Notes under the pieces: generated by a model | Told to the model about the DNA's origin: nothing | The model's input: only the letters and a program-made list of their open reading frames with translations | Database searches by the model: none | Position numbers and translations under genes: made by a program | Assembly: GCA_023265455.1 (NCBI GenBank) | Contig: JAHFTQ010000008.1 | Location: 42,140 to 106,139, forward strand | Direction: 5' to 3' | DNA: 64,000 nucleotides | From: Parachlamydiales bacterium | Lineage (GTDB): Bacteria; Chlamydiota; Chlamydiia; Chlamydiales; Rhabdochlamydiaceae | Shown: piece after piece, positions 37,106 to 46,062 of the stretch | How the letters are laid out: each line of letters opens with the position of its first letter | How positions within the stretch are numbered: position 1 is the first letter of the stretch

Positions 37106-38955
37106 TCGAGACGGCGGTCTATAGGGGTAGGCTTTACCCTCAATTGATCGAAACATCGCTGCGTCAAATTTTTCCCGACCCTTTATTTTTTGAAAATTTG
37201 CTCGAGCATGACGCAAAAGAGAGATTCGAGTCTAAATTGCCGCTTTTTCGATGGTTCAGAAGGGAAGGGCATCTTTCCTTGCATCTCATTTGCCGCCACC
37301 GCTTAAATATCGGTAAATTTTTTTACGAAATGATTCAACGCTGGCTGCTCCCCGGAAGGCGCCTGGATGTCACTTCTTTTTTCTCTTCAGATTTCAAATT
37401 TTCTCAGATAGGTTCTCAACTTTACACGTTGGCGGAGATGTCTGTTCGGATCGATTCTGAAATTGAATGGGAGCTAGCAGAGCATAACTTGCGTGTCATT
37501 GATGCCGAGATACGCTTAGGGATGGTCTCAGTCTATCATGCCAGCCGTCTCCTTGAAATGCACCTTCTTTCCTCACAGGAAAAAGTCGGGGTTCTTCAGG
37601 AAAAAATTTCAAAGCTCATCCAAAGAAATCCCGATGAAATTGACTATGATATCTTTGGAGAACTGCAACACTTTATCGTGATGAGCAAAGATGAATTTAA
37701 GACTCCGCGCGAGCCTCATCACTTGAGTCGGATCATCACTTTATTTTATCTCTTTCGTAAAATGCTGGGTGCCGATCGTGAGAAAAGGCCTGGAAAACGG
37801 CATATCCGTCTAAAATTAGCCTCTGTCCAGCTCAACTTGCCTTGGGGATTAAAAAAAGTCCTCGCTGTGGGTGTGGGCCTTAATTTTCTCAGTTCGCATG
37901 AGCTATTTGAAGAGCGTCATCTTCTCCGGGCTCTTCAGAACGGCCTTTCGGGGATCAAGGCAGTTCCTGACTCTTTCTTTGCTAATGAGGGGACAGAAGA
38001 TGGCATCCATACCCTCTATCTTGAAATCGAGAAAGAAAACGGCTCCGATTTTACAGCTGAAGAGATACGCCGTTTGCGCCGCTTTCTTCCGGAGGAGCTC
38101 AAAGGAGCCATCGAGGTGCCCCTCCATTCGCTTTTCATGCCTCGCAATGAAGAAGAGATCATCAGGCATATCGTGACTCTCTCAGGACAATTGCGATTTG
38201 TCAAAGACAAACCCCAACTGATTTTGATGTTTGACGAGCAGAAAGAAGGAGATCTTTTTTTCACTGTCGTTATTGTGCGGATTCTTTACCCTGAGAGTGT
38301 TCCCATTGAGACTCTTTTCCCCAAGGATAAAAGTTTTTTGACCTACATCCCTGACCGCATCAAAAGAATCGGAATGGTGCGCAAGCGGTATCCTAAAGAG
38401 GCAACCGTTTTTCGTGTGAAATTCTCATCTCAGCCTTTTTTACGAGACGATCACTCTGTTGATCTCTTTCGGGCCCGCCAAGCCGTTGTCCAAGAGCTTC
38501 ATGAGCTCATCGGCGAGCTGCGAGACTATACAGGCGGGATGATTGCCAAGCAAATTGAAGTTCTGGGCGCTCTACAACACCTGATGGGAGAATCTGACCG
38601 GTCGTTAAGCCGTCTTTTAGAATCGTTCTTCCATGCGATCTATCCTATTGAAGCCCGCAGTATTGTCTCCCCTGAGGCTTTAAAAAAACTATTCCTATTA
38701 TGGAAAGAGCTATTAGATGATCCTTCCCAAAAGGTGATTCAGGCTCAAGAAGAGTCGGTATTTTTTATCATGGCGCGCCCAGGGCATCTTCCCGAGATTG
38801 ACCCTTCGCAGTTTAATGAAATGCAGCTGATCAGCGTCCGCCCTGAGCATGAAGAGAAATTCTTGGGCTACCTCTTTTTTTCCCAAACTGAGGAAGATAG
38901 GGCCCGGTTTCTGACCTCTACAACAGGGCCTATGGTAATCGACTGTTCAAGGTGA
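37102..38955 (+). CDS. 617-residue protein of unknown function coupled to lysC
   Basis: I do not recognise this family. It is soluble, with no signal peptide or membrane helix. The N-terminal ~220 residues are mostly helical (EMSVRIDSEIEWELAEHNLR, EKISKLIQRNPDEIDY). The middle has alternating beta/alpha segments (HTLYLEIEKENGSDFTAEEI, KPQLILMFDEQKEGDLFFTV), reminiscent in form of regulatory domains in large amino-acid enzymes. The C-terminus is again helical. It starts inside the lysC stop, so the products may work together, perhaps replacing the missing ACT regulation. That is inference only. Confidence 0.8.
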   Translation: MIETAVYRGRLYPQLIETSLRQIFPDPLFFENLLEHDAKERFESKLPLFRWFRREGHLSLHLICRHRLNIGKFFYEMIQRWLLPGRRLDVTSFFSSDFKFSQIGSQLYTLAEMSVRIDSEIEWELAEHNLRVIDAEIRLGMVSVYHASRLLEMHLLSSQEKVGVLQEKISKLIQRNPDEIDYDIFGELQHFIVMSKDEFKTPREPHHLSRIITLFYLFRKMLGADREKRPGKRHIRLKLASVQLNLPWGLKKVLAVGVGLNFLSSHELFEERHLLRALQNGLSGIKAVPDSFFANEGTEDGIHTLYLEIEKENGSDFTAEEIRRLRRFLPEELKGAIEVPLHSLFMPRNEEEIIRHIVTLSGQLRFVKDKPQLILMFDEQKEGDLFFTVVIVRILYPESVPIETLFPKDKSFLTYIPDRIKRIGMVRKRYPKEATVFRVKFSSQPFLRDDHSVDLFRARQAVVQELHELIGELRDYTGGMIAKQIEVLGALQHLMGESDRSLSRLLESFFHAIYPIEARSIVSPEALKKLFLLWKELLDDPSQKVIQAQEESVFFIMARPGHLPEIDPSQFNEMQLISVRPEHEEKFLGYLFFSQTEEDRARFLTSTTGPMVIDCSR

Positions 38956-38964
38956 AGGAGTAAA

Positions 38965-39297
38965 TTTCATCAGCGCAGAGGCGCTGCGCGCGGGAGAGAC
39001 GCGGAGAGCGCAGAGAAAGAATTTTCTGGGCTGTGCCCAATTTATTACTCTCTTTTCCCCCTCAGCGTCCTCTGCGCCTCTCCCCCGCGCGCGGCTTAAG
39101 TAACCAGGTCCATAAGAAAAAATACATTTTCACCGCAGAGACACGGAGTACACAGAGAGGGAAAAGGAAGCTTTATTTCTTATTTTTCTCTTCCTTCTCG
39201 GCGTACTCCGTGTCTCTGCGGTGAAAATGTATTTTCTTGTCAGGTTACTTGTAGATGTATCTAGGGCCTTCTAGTAAGAAGCTCTGCGCTGATGAAA
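38965..39297. repeat. Nested CGCAGAG-type palindromic repeats
   Basis: Outer ends TTTCATCAGCGCAGAG (38965) and CTCTGCGCTGATGAAA (39282) pair. Inside, 38974-39094 forms a GC-rich palindrome. A second palindrome at 39098-39250 has ~36-bp arms (CATTTTCACCGCAGAGACAC and complement) plus AAGTAACC/GGTTACTT ends, as if inserted into the first. The left part is nearly identical to 63777-63826. The rest of the gap, 39298-39472, shows nothing else. Confidence 0.88.
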
Positions 39298-39472
39298 CTC
39301 ATACTCTTAGAAAAACAATTTGATAACCGAGAGAGTTTGTACATGGCGACTATCAAATTTTTCTATCAGAAGGCCCTGATTTTCGCAGCTCTTGTAAAAA
39401 CTAAATTTTTCTCACTTTATTTTGTTAAAATGTGCTAGAATCGCCTTCAATAAACAAGGAGATCTTTCAGTT

Positions 39473-40006
39473 ATGGTCCACAATCCATCCCCTGTACAGA
39501 ATCGATTTTTTCCGGTGAGCAACTTTAATACTGTCGTGCCAGCCCAGTGGGTCAAAATAGGGGTAGTGCTAAGTGCTATAGTGGCTGTAGGGCTTATTTA
39601 CCGTAACTGGGAATCTATTTGTTCTACCTTCTACGGGAGTAGGCCCAAGGGAGGAGCGGGGGACGGTCAAGGTGTTCCATGCAAAACTTCACCTTTGACA
39701 CAGGAACAGCAGCGCAATGTACGCTCTGCACCTGGGGATGGAGAAAACTCAGACACAGATTCAGCGTCTTTGAGTCAAGAAGAGCCCGCACTGTTTAGGA
39801 CTCCGGAGGCACTAGAGAGGGAATTTCAGCAACTAAAGCAGAATTATGATAATAGATGCGTAGTAAATGAAAAAGGAGGGTATGCGGGTCAAGCTAATGT
39901 CGATAATACCTATGCAAAATTAACGGAATTTGCCTGTAAACACCCTGAGTTTAACCGGAGGCTCCCTGATTCTATCGTAAGGACAAGAATAGTAAAATGG
40001 CTCTAG
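39473..40006 (+). CDS. Hypothetical single-pass membrane protein (possibly frameshifted at its end)
   Basis: No family recognised. 177 residues from an ATG at 39473 with GGAG upstream; the frame is open from 39422. Residues ~25-45 (VKIGVVLSAIVAVGLIYRNW) are one membrane helix, followed by a low-complexity polar region and a helical C-terminus. An overlapping 43-codon frame (39997-40128) directly continues in another phase and has coding-like composition, so the original C-terminus may have been shifted out. Confidence 0.6.
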   Translation: MVHNPSPVQNRFFPVSNFNTVVPAQWVKIGVVLSAIVAVGLIYRNWESICSTFYGSRPKGGAGDGQGVPCKTSPLTQEQQRNVRSAPGDGENSDTDSASLSQEEPALFRTPEALEREFQQLKQNYDNRCVVNEKGGYAGQANVDNTYAKLTEFACKHPEFNRRLPDSIVRTRIVKWL

Positions 40007-40128
40007 AAGAAGCGCAACAGGTTTTCGGTAAGTTCAAAAGAGGTCTTCCTAACATGACAATGGGTAAGTTTGTACAACACCTTGCCGACAATACCGAACG
40101 CTACAACCTAGTCTGGAACTACATTTGA
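39997..40128 (+). pseudogene. 43-codon frame, possible detached C-terminus of the preceding gene
   Basis: It starts MALEEAQQVFGKFKRGLPNM and ends at a TGA at 40126. It overlaps the upstream gene by 10 nt in a different phase. It has no ribosome site of its own. Either a short protein or the frameshifted tail of the 177-residue protein. Confidence 0.35.
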
Positions 40129-40141
40129 ACGTGTATGGTTC

Positions 40142-40170
40142 TTGACGCGAAGGGGGGCAAGAATTACAAT
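40142..40170 (+). promoter_or_regulatory. Sigma-66/70-type promoter of rpe
   Basis: -35 TTGACG and -10 TACAAT with an exact 17-nt spacer. The rpe ATG begins only 9 nt after the -10, so transcription would start within a few bases of the start codon and the mRNA would be leaderless or nearly so. No SD is present. Confidence 0.75.
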
Positions 40171-40178
40171 AGTGCGAA

Positions 40179-40859
40179 ATGCCAAAAAAAACCTCTCCTA
40201 CTTCAAAGATTCAAGTGCTTCCCTCTATTTTAGCCGGAGATTTTGGCCATCTGGCCGATGAGGCTAAGCGAGCTGAAGAGGCAGGGGCCGATGCTCTCCA
40301 TATCGATATTATGGATGGCCACTTTGTCCCTAACTTCACGTTAGGCTCTGGGGCTGTAGCGGCAATCAATCGGTCGACTTCTCTTTTTCTGGATGTCCAC
40401 CTCATGGTTTACAACCCTTTTGATTACATTGAACAATTTGTCGAATCGGGAGCCGATAGAGTGACCATTCATTTTGAGGCGACAGAAGAGGTCGAAGAGA
40501 CTTTAGCGTATATTCGAAAATGTAATGCTAAAGCTGGGCTGGCATTTTGCCCTGAAACCTCCCATGAAATGATGCTCAAATTTTTTGATAAATGTGACAT
40601 GATTCTTTTAATGACGGTCAATCCGGGATTTGGGGGACAGAAATTTATTCCAGACGTGTTAGAAAAAATTGCCTATGCAAGAGAAATGAGCGGTCGGTAT
40701 AAGCTAAATTTGGATATCGAAGTTGACGGAGGCATCGATGATAAGACAGCTCAGAAGTGTGTTCAAAATGGAGCTAACATTCTGGTCTCAGGAACTTATC
40801 TTTACAAAGCTTCCCAGATGAAAGATGCAATTGCTAAATTACGGGGGGCCGCCTCATGA
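40179..40859 (+). CDS. rpe: Ribulose-phosphate 3-epimerase
   Basis: 226 residues, TIM barrel: VLPSILAGDFG, HIDIMDGHFVPNFTLG (metal-binding H and D), DVHLMV, LMTVNPGFGGQKFI and EVDGGID. It interconverts ribulose-5-P and xylulose-5-P in the pentose phosphate pathway. It is first gene of the tightly overlapping operon leading to efp; its stop overlaps the next start (ATGA). Confidence 0.97.
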   Translation: MPKKTSPTSKIQVLPSILAGDFGHLADEAKRAEEAGADALHIDIMDGHFVPNFTLGSGAVAAINRSTSLFLDVHLMVYNPFDYIEQFVESGADRVTIHFEATEEVEETLAYIRKCNAKAGLAFCPETSHEMMLKFFDKCDMILLMTVNPGFGGQKFIPDVLEKIAYAREMSGRYKLNLDIEVDGGIDDKTAQKCVQNGANILVSGTYLYKASQMKDAIAKLRGAAS

Positions 40860-41818
40860 AGAAGATCGTCACTTTAGGGGGAGGAACCGGTAACTTCACC
40901 GTCCTTAGGGGACTTAAAAATTACGATGTCGATATCAGCGCCATTGTCTCCATGGCAGATGATGGGGGAAGTACGGGGATCTTGCGCGATGAACTCGGTG
41001 TGCTACCTCCGGGCGATGTGCGTCAATGTTTAGTCGCCCTTTCAGATTCATCTCGTCTCATGCGTAGTCTCATGAACTACCGTTTTGAACAAGGAGGCTT
41101 AGGAGGCCATAGCTTTGGCAATCTTCTTTTGTCAGCTTTGGAAAAAGTCACAGGGAGTTTCGAAAAGGCTGTCGAAGAGGCCGGAAAAATTCTCTTTATC
41201 AAAGGCAAAGTGATCCCTGTCACCACCCACCAAGTCCGCCTTAAAATGATCTTAAAAAACTGCCAGGTTTTAGAAGGGGAAAGAGAGATCTACCTCTCTC
41301 AGGAGATCGAAAAAGGCTATAGCAGCATTTACTTAGAGCCGTATCCGAAGGCGAACCCTCAAGCGATCAACGAGATTATGAATGCCGATTTGATCATTGT
41401 GGGTCCTGGAGGGCTCCATACCTCTCTTATTCCGAACCTACTCGTGGAAGGCGTCAGCGACGCTCTGAGGCAAAGCGATGCCAAGAAAGTTTTTATCGTC
41501 AATCTCATGAATCGGCGCGGGCAGACCAGCCGTTTTAAGGTCAGCGATTATCTAGCTGAGCTCGAGAGATTCATTGGAGAAGATATTTTTGACTATATCT
41601 TGGTGAACGATCAAGAACCTCCGAAAGAGCTCATTCAAATCTATGCGGAAGAGGGAGATCTCGTCGTCAGTGATGTTAAAGATGGTCGGGTCCGCCCAGC
41701 TTCGCTCTTAGGAGAGCTAAAACCCGGTGCAAAAAAGGATTTAATTAAACGGAGCCTCATTCGGCATGATTCTAAGAAACTGGCTCAGGAGTTGATGAAC
41801 ATTGTTGATCATCTTTGA
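40856..41818 (+). CDS. yvcK: YvcK/CofD-like protein (gluconeogenesis factor family)
   Basis: 320 residues: VTLGGGTGNFTVLRGLKNYD at the N-terminus, MADDGGSTGILRDELGVLPPGD and ADLIIVGPGGLHTSLIPNLL are hallmarks of the YvcK group of the CofD superfamily. In Bacillus this UDP-sugar-binding protein affects cell-wall synthesis and carbon use. It is coupled to rpe by ATGA and overlaps the HAD gene by 17 nt. Confidence 0.93.
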   Translation: MKKIVTLGGGTGNFTVLRGLKNYDVDISAIVSMADDGGSTGILRDELGVLPPGDVRQCLVALSDSSRLMRSLMNYRFEQGGLGGHSFGNLLLSALEKVTGSFEKAVEEAGKILFIKGKVIPVTTHQVRLKMILKNCQVLEGEREIYLSQEIEKGYSSIYLEPYPKANPQAINEIMNADLIIVGPGGLHTSLIPNLLVEGVSDALRQSDAKKVFIVNLMNRRGQTSRFKVSDYLAELERFIGEDIFDYILVNDQEPPKELIQIYAEEGDLVVSDVKDGRVRPASLLGELKPGAKKDLIKRSLIRHDSKKLAQELMNIVDHL

Positions 41819-42476
41819 TTTAGACGATACATTGATTGATACAACAGGGTCGATTACGCCTCTTAAGCTAGAGCAGGCTCTAGCCAAGATGATGGAGGCA
41901 GGACTTGAAGTGGGCGATCCTGAGAAAGCCCTGGAAACGTTAAAGAGGCTCGATGGAGCCACTGAAAGCGCCTCTCAAACATTATTAGAGTTTTTAGAAA
42001 TCGTCGGTGCTGATCAAAAATATTTTGAAATTGGCCATCAAGAAGTTTATGGACCCCTTGCCCTGGATACCCCAGTTTTTCCTTTAGAAGGTGCTTTAGA
42101 GGTGTTAGAGGATCTAAGATCCCAGTACCTATTAGCCTTGGTGTCAATGGGCAAGCCCGAGCAGCAGCTTCTTAAGTTGAAAAATGCTGGTATTGATTCA
42201 ACAATTTTTAGTAAAATCATCATCTCGGAAGATCGGGATAAAAAGCCGCACTATAAGACAATTCTTGAAGAGCTTGGCTTTTCACCTTTGCAGACTTTGG
42301 TCTGCGGAGACCGTGTGAAAAGGGACTTATCGCCAGCAAAAGAATTGGGGTGCAAAACAGTACACATGCAGTGGGGCAGAGGATTAATTTCAGGCTCATC
42401 AGAGCCACCCGTTGATGTAGATTTTCGGATTCGCAAGCTAAGTCAAATGAAGGAGATTTTAGGTGACAAACAGTAA
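41802..42476 (+). CDS. HAD-family hydrolase
   Basis: 224 residues: IIFDLDDTLID (motif I), VSMGKPEQ (motif II), the lysine of KKPHYK, and CGDRVKRDLSPAKELG (motif IV). A phosphatase of unassigned substrate. It overlaps both yvcK and efp, so it is part of the same operon. No signal peptide, unlike the HAD protein at 6616. Confidence 0.9.
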   Translation: MLIIFDLDDTLIDTTGSITPLKLEQALAKMMEAGLEVGDPEKALETLKRLDGATESASQTLLEFLEIVGADQKYFEIGHQEVYGPLALDTPVFPLEGALEVLEDLRSQYLLALVSMGKPEQQLLKLKNAGIDSTIFSKIIISEDRDKKPHYKTILEELGFSPLQTLVCGDRVKRDLSPAKELGCKTVHMQWGRGLISGSSEPPVDVDFRIRKLSQMKEILGDKQ

Positions 42477-43020
42477 TCAAATGAGTCCTGGGATGACCAT
42501 CTCCCTCAACGGAAAAATCTATCGCGTCGAATCGTGCGTTAAAGTCTCTGTTGCCAAAGGTAATCCTTTCATCAAGACGAAGCTTAAAAACTTGATGGGC
42601 GATGAAACGATCGAAAAAAACTTCAAGCTAGGGCAACCCGTTTCTGAAGTAGCCTTATCTGAGCGGAAACTCGAATATTTATATCTAGAAGGACGGGATT
42701 ATCTTTTTCTCGATGTGGGAAATCTCGAGCAGGTTTTAGTTCCTGGCGTTGTGATCGGAGATCGTGTCAACTATCTCAAAGAAGGCATTGATGTTAAAGC
42801 GATGTGTTATGGCACTTCGATTTTCTCTATTGAGCTGCCGCAATTTCTCGAGCTTATGGTGGTTAAAACTGAAACAGCCGAGTCTGCCTCACCGCTTTCT
42901 AATGCTACGAAAATTGCTGTCCTAGAGACAGGCGCCAAGATCAACGTCCCGCTCTTTATTGAAACAGGAGACATTGTCAAGGTCGATACCTATACTAACG
43001 AATATATCCAACGCGTATAA
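42463..43020 (+). CDS. efp: Elongation factor P
   Basis: 185 residues with the three EF-P domains: N-terminal KOW-like (GMTISLNGKIYRVES, VAKGNPFIKTKLKNL with the tip lysine), the OB domain and the C-terminal ETGAKINVPLFIETGDIVKVDT signature. EF-P relieves ribosome stalling at polyproline. It overlaps the HAD gene by 14 nt. Chlamydiae often carry two efp genes; whether this is the one with modified lysine is not visible. Confidence 0.95.
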   Translation: MTNSNQMSPGMTISLNGKIYRVESCVKVSVAKGNPFIKTKLKNLMGDETIEKNFKLGQPVSEVALSERKLEYLYLEGRDYLFLDVGNLEQVLVPGVVIGDRVNYLKEGIDVKAMCYGTSIFSIELPQFLELMVVKTETAESASPLSNATKIAVLETGAKINVPLFIETGDIVKVDTYTNEYIQRV

Positions 43021-43188
43021 TGAGGCAGTTGCAAACTCGCTTTGGAGGCCAATTCGATGATTTTTGAGCAGCATCTGCATTTCGCGCAAATTGACATATT
43101 CGGGTGAGAATAGGCGATTTGCGCGGAATTCAGATGCAGCGCAAAAAGCGCGAATTTGGCCCCAAATGGAGTTTTGTAAGTGCCTCAT
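43020..43188. repeat. 169-bp imperfect palindrome between efp and accB
   Basis: Ends ATGAGGCA and TGCCTCAT. Inner complementary blocks include GCATCTG/CAGATGC and CGCGCAAAT/ATTTGCGCG, around ~43104. It begins at the last base of the efp stop and ends 12 nt before accB, so it fills the intergenic space. It could work as a terminator, attenuator or RNase site. Confidence 0.92.
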
Positions 43189-43200
43189 ACAAGGAGTAAA

Positions 43201-43674
43201 ATGGAACTCAAGCAAATCAAAGAACTGATGGCAGCGATGGAGAAGGCGGACATTAAACGTCTCCGCATTAAAGATAAAGAATACGAGATTGAATTGGAGC
43301 GTAAAGAGGAGAACACTCCTCATCCGATGGTCTCTTACCCTCACCCTGAAATCCATGCGAGATTTCCAGCCCATGCCACCCCTCCCTATCGAGGGCATGA
43401 GCCTGTAGAGACTCCTAAAGCAGAAGAGAAAAAAGTCGAAGGTAAGTTCATTACGGCTCCCCTGGTAGGAACCATGTACCACGCCGCTTCTCCAGAAGAT
43501 TCTCCTTTTGTCAAAGTTGGAGATCGCGTAGATGAAAGCACGATCGTTTGCATCATTGAAGCCATGAAAGTCCTGAACGAAGTTAAAGCGGGGATGAGTG
43601 GCACCGTTGCCGAAATTTATGTCGACAATAGCCATCCCGTCGAATTTGGAACAAAACTCTTCAGGATCGTATGA
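43201..43674 (+). CDS. accB: Biotin carboxyl carrier protein of acetyl-CoA carboxylase
   Basis: 157 residues. The C-terminal biotinyl domain has EAMKVLNEV (biotinylated lysine) and ends FGTKLFRIV. The N-terminal 60 residues are helical and followed by a proline/histidine linker. The ATG at 43201 has AAGGAG; the frame is open from 43180. The stop overlaps accC (ATGA). It carries carboxybiotin for malonyl-CoA formation. Confidence 0.97.
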   Translation: MELKQIKELMAAMEKADIKRLRIKDKEYEIELERKEENTPHPMVSYPHPEIHARFPAHATPPYRGHEPVETPKAEEKKVEGKFITAPLVGTMYHAASPEDSPFVKVGDRVDESTIVCIIEAMKVLNEVKAGMSGTVAEIYVDNSHPVEFGTKLFRIV

Positions 43675-45035
43675 AAAAAGTACTCATTGCCAACCGGGGT
43701 GAGATTGCGGTTCGCATCATCCGGGCCTGTCACGATTTAGGATTGCAGACAGTGGCTGTCTATTCCCAAGCTGATAGTGAAGCGCTCCATGTGCTGCAAG
43801 CCGACGAAGCGATTTGTATTGGTGAAGCCTCTGCTCAAAAATCGTACCTCAAAGTTTCTAACATTTTATCAGCTTGTGAAATCACAGGTGCTGATGCGAT
43901 TCATCCCGGCTACGGTTTTTTGTCTGAAAACGCTAATTTTGCCTCCATCTGTGAAAGCTGCGGACTGAACTTCATCGGCCCCTCCCACACAGCGATTGCA
44001 CTCTTAGGCGATAAAGCTAAAGCCAAAGCTACCGCAAAAAAAGCGAAATGTCCCATCATCCCAGGTTCTGATGGGATTGTTGCTAACGTCCAAGAAGGAC
44101 TCAAAGAGGCTAAACGGCTTGGGTTTCCGATTTTCATTAAAGCCGTCGGAGGCGGAGGCGGAAAAGGGATTCGGATTGCCTACGATCCTGAAGAATTCAA
44201 TCGGCAATTTACTGCTGCTCGCACAGAAGCCGAAGTGAACTTTAACAACCCTGAAGTCTACCTCGAAAAAATGATCGTCAACCCCCGCCATGTCGAAGTC
44301 CAAGTCATCGGGGACAAACATGGCAACTATGCGTATCTTTTTGAAAGAGACTGCACCATTCAGCGTAGGCGTCAAAAACTCATCGAAGAGGCTCCTAGCC
44401 CTATTCTCTCTGAAAGCCTTCGTCGAAAAATCTGCGAAGCGGCCGTCTCCGTAGTCAAAGCTGCTGGCTACTATTCTGCGGGGACCGTCGAGTTCCTACT
44501 GGACACCGACAAAAACTTCTATTTTATGGAAGTCAACACGCGGATCCAAGTGGAGCATACCATCACTGAAGAGCTCACAGGAATCGATCTTGTTGTCGAG
44601 CAGATCCGCATTGCAGAGGGAGCTAAGCTGAGCTTCCGTCAAAAGGATCTTGCCATTGACGGACACGTCATGCAATTTCGGATCAATGCCGAAGACCCCG
44701 CCCACAATTTTACACCATCTCCCGGCCATCTCGAATACTATATCTCTCCCGGCGGTCCCCATGTCCGCATCGACAGCGCCTGTTATGCAGGCTACCGTAT
44801 TCCCCCCCATTACGACTCCATGATCGCAAAACTCATCGTTCGCGGTAAAGACAGGACCGAGGCCATCAAGATTGCAAAAAGAGCCTTAAAAGAGTTCCAT
44901 ATTGGTGGTGTGAAAACCACCATCCCTTTCCACCTCTATATGCTGAACGACCGCCGCTTCCTGGAAAATGACTATCCGATTACCTACATCGACCAGCTCA
45001 TCAACGACGGTTGTACGTTCACGGAAAAAGAATGA
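43671..45035 (+). CDS. accC: Biotin carboxylase
   Basis: 454 residues, standard AccC length: [21 protein letters not shown], the ATP-grasp region [48 protein letters not shown] and [15 protein letters not shown]. It carboxylates the biotin on AccB using ATP and bicarbonate. Both neighbours overlap by 4 nt. Confidence 0.98.
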   Translation: MKKVLIANRGEIAVRIIRACHDLGLQTVAVYSQADSEALHVLQADEAICIGEASAQKSYLKVSNILSACEITGADAIHPGYGFLSENANFASICESCGLNFIGPSHTAIALLGDKAKAKATAKKAKCPIIPGSDGIVANVQEGLKEAKRLGFPIFIKAVGGGGGKGIRIAYDPEEFNRQFTAARTEAEVNFNNPEVYLEKMIVNPRHVEVQVIGDKHGNYAYLFERDCTIQRRRQKLIEEAPSPILSESLRRKICEAAVSVVKAAGYYSAGTVEFLLDTDKNFYFMEVNTRIQVEHTITEELTGIDLVVEQIRIAEGAKLSFRQKDLAIDGHVMQFRINAEDPAHNFTPSPGHLEYYISPGGPHVRIDSACYAGYRIPPHYDSMIAKLIVRGKDRTEAIKIAKRALKEFHIGGVKTTIPFHLYMLNDRRFLENDYPITYIDQLINDGCTFTEKE

Positions 45036-45910
45036 AAGGTATTCTGCTAGCAGGCGGTCGAGGAACGCGTCTCTACCCCGTCACTCTTGCGACCTGCAAA
45101 CAACTCCTTCCCGTCTATGACAAGCCCCTCATCTATTATCCTCTCGCTGTTCTCATGCAAGCGGGCATCCGTGAAATCCTCATCATCTCCACCCCTGAAG
45201 ACAGACCCCGTTTTGAAACTCTTTTTCATGACGGCTCTCACCTCGGACTGGAACTCCATTACAGATCCCAAGCCGAGCCGCGCGGGATTGCCGAGGCTTT
45301 TCTCATTGGAGCCGATTTTATTGGCACCGACTCTGTCGCTCTCATCTTAGGTGATAATATTTTCAATGGACATCGTCTATCAGAGGTTTTGCGACCTTGT
45401 ACCTCCCTTGAACAAGGAGCTATTGTTTTCGGCTATGAAGTCCAAGATCCTGAAAGGTACGGCGTCATCGCCTTCGACGATGACGGTCGCGTGAAAGATA
45501 TCCTCGAAAAGCCCAAAGTTCCTCCCTCTCCTTACGCCGTCACCGGACTCTATTTTTACGACAACACCGTCGTTGATATTGCCCACCAACTGCACCCTTC
45601 TCCCCGTGGCGAGCTCGAAATCACCGATGTTAACGTTGCCTATCTCTTGCGCCAGCAACTTCAGGTACGTCTTTTAGAAAGAGGATTTGCCTGGCTCGAT
45701 ACCGGAACGCACGACGCACTTCAAAAAGCTGCCATCTACGTCCAAACCCTTCAAGAGCGGCAAGGCATTAAAATTGCCTGCCTTGAAGAGATCGCCTATC
45801 AACAAGGGTTTATTTCCTATGGGCAGCTTGAGGTGCTTGCAGCTGCAGCCTCTCATAGCGAATATGGCCACTATCTTCAGAGGATTTGTACTAAAAGCCT
45901 TTCTGTTTAA
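45032..45910 (+). CDS. rfbA: Glucose-1-phosphate thymidylyltransferase
   Basis: 292 residues: [53 protein letters not shown] and [12 protein letters not shown] are diagnostic of RfbA/RmlA, which makes dTDP-glucose for rhamnose and other deoxysugars. The ATG overlaps the accC stop; the open frame from 45011 is just read-back. The rest of the dTDP-sugar pathway is not in the window, so an isolated activity or a scattered pathway must be assumed. Confidence 0.95.
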   Translation: MKGILLAGGRGTRLYPVTLATCKQLLPVYDKPLIYYPLAVLMQAGIREILIISTPEDRPRFETLFHDGSHLGLELHYRSQAEPRGIAEAFLIGADFIGTDSVALILGDNIFNGHRLSEVLRPCTSLEQGAIVFGYEVQDPERYGVIAFDDDGRVKDILEKPKVPPSPYAVTGLYFYDNTVVDIAHQLHPSPRGELEITDVNVAYLLRQQLQVRLLERGFAWLDTGTHDALQKAAIYVQTLQERQGIKIACLEEIAYQQGFISYGQLEVLAAAASHSEYGHYLQRICTKSLSV

Positions 45911-46062
45911 GTAAAATATAACTTGTTTATTTTAAATCTGTTATATTATATTTTTCATATCTCACATAAAGCCAGTGTATTAATAAATTAGTTGATAAAA
46001 TTATTAGTTTATAATAAAATTAAGGCCATAATAAATAAAAACAATAAAGGAATAATAAATTT

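Noticed and set aside
38965..39297. A CRISPR-like array in the CGCAGAG repeats
   Set aside because: Units are inverted and nested rather than direct with regular spacers, and no cas genes are present.
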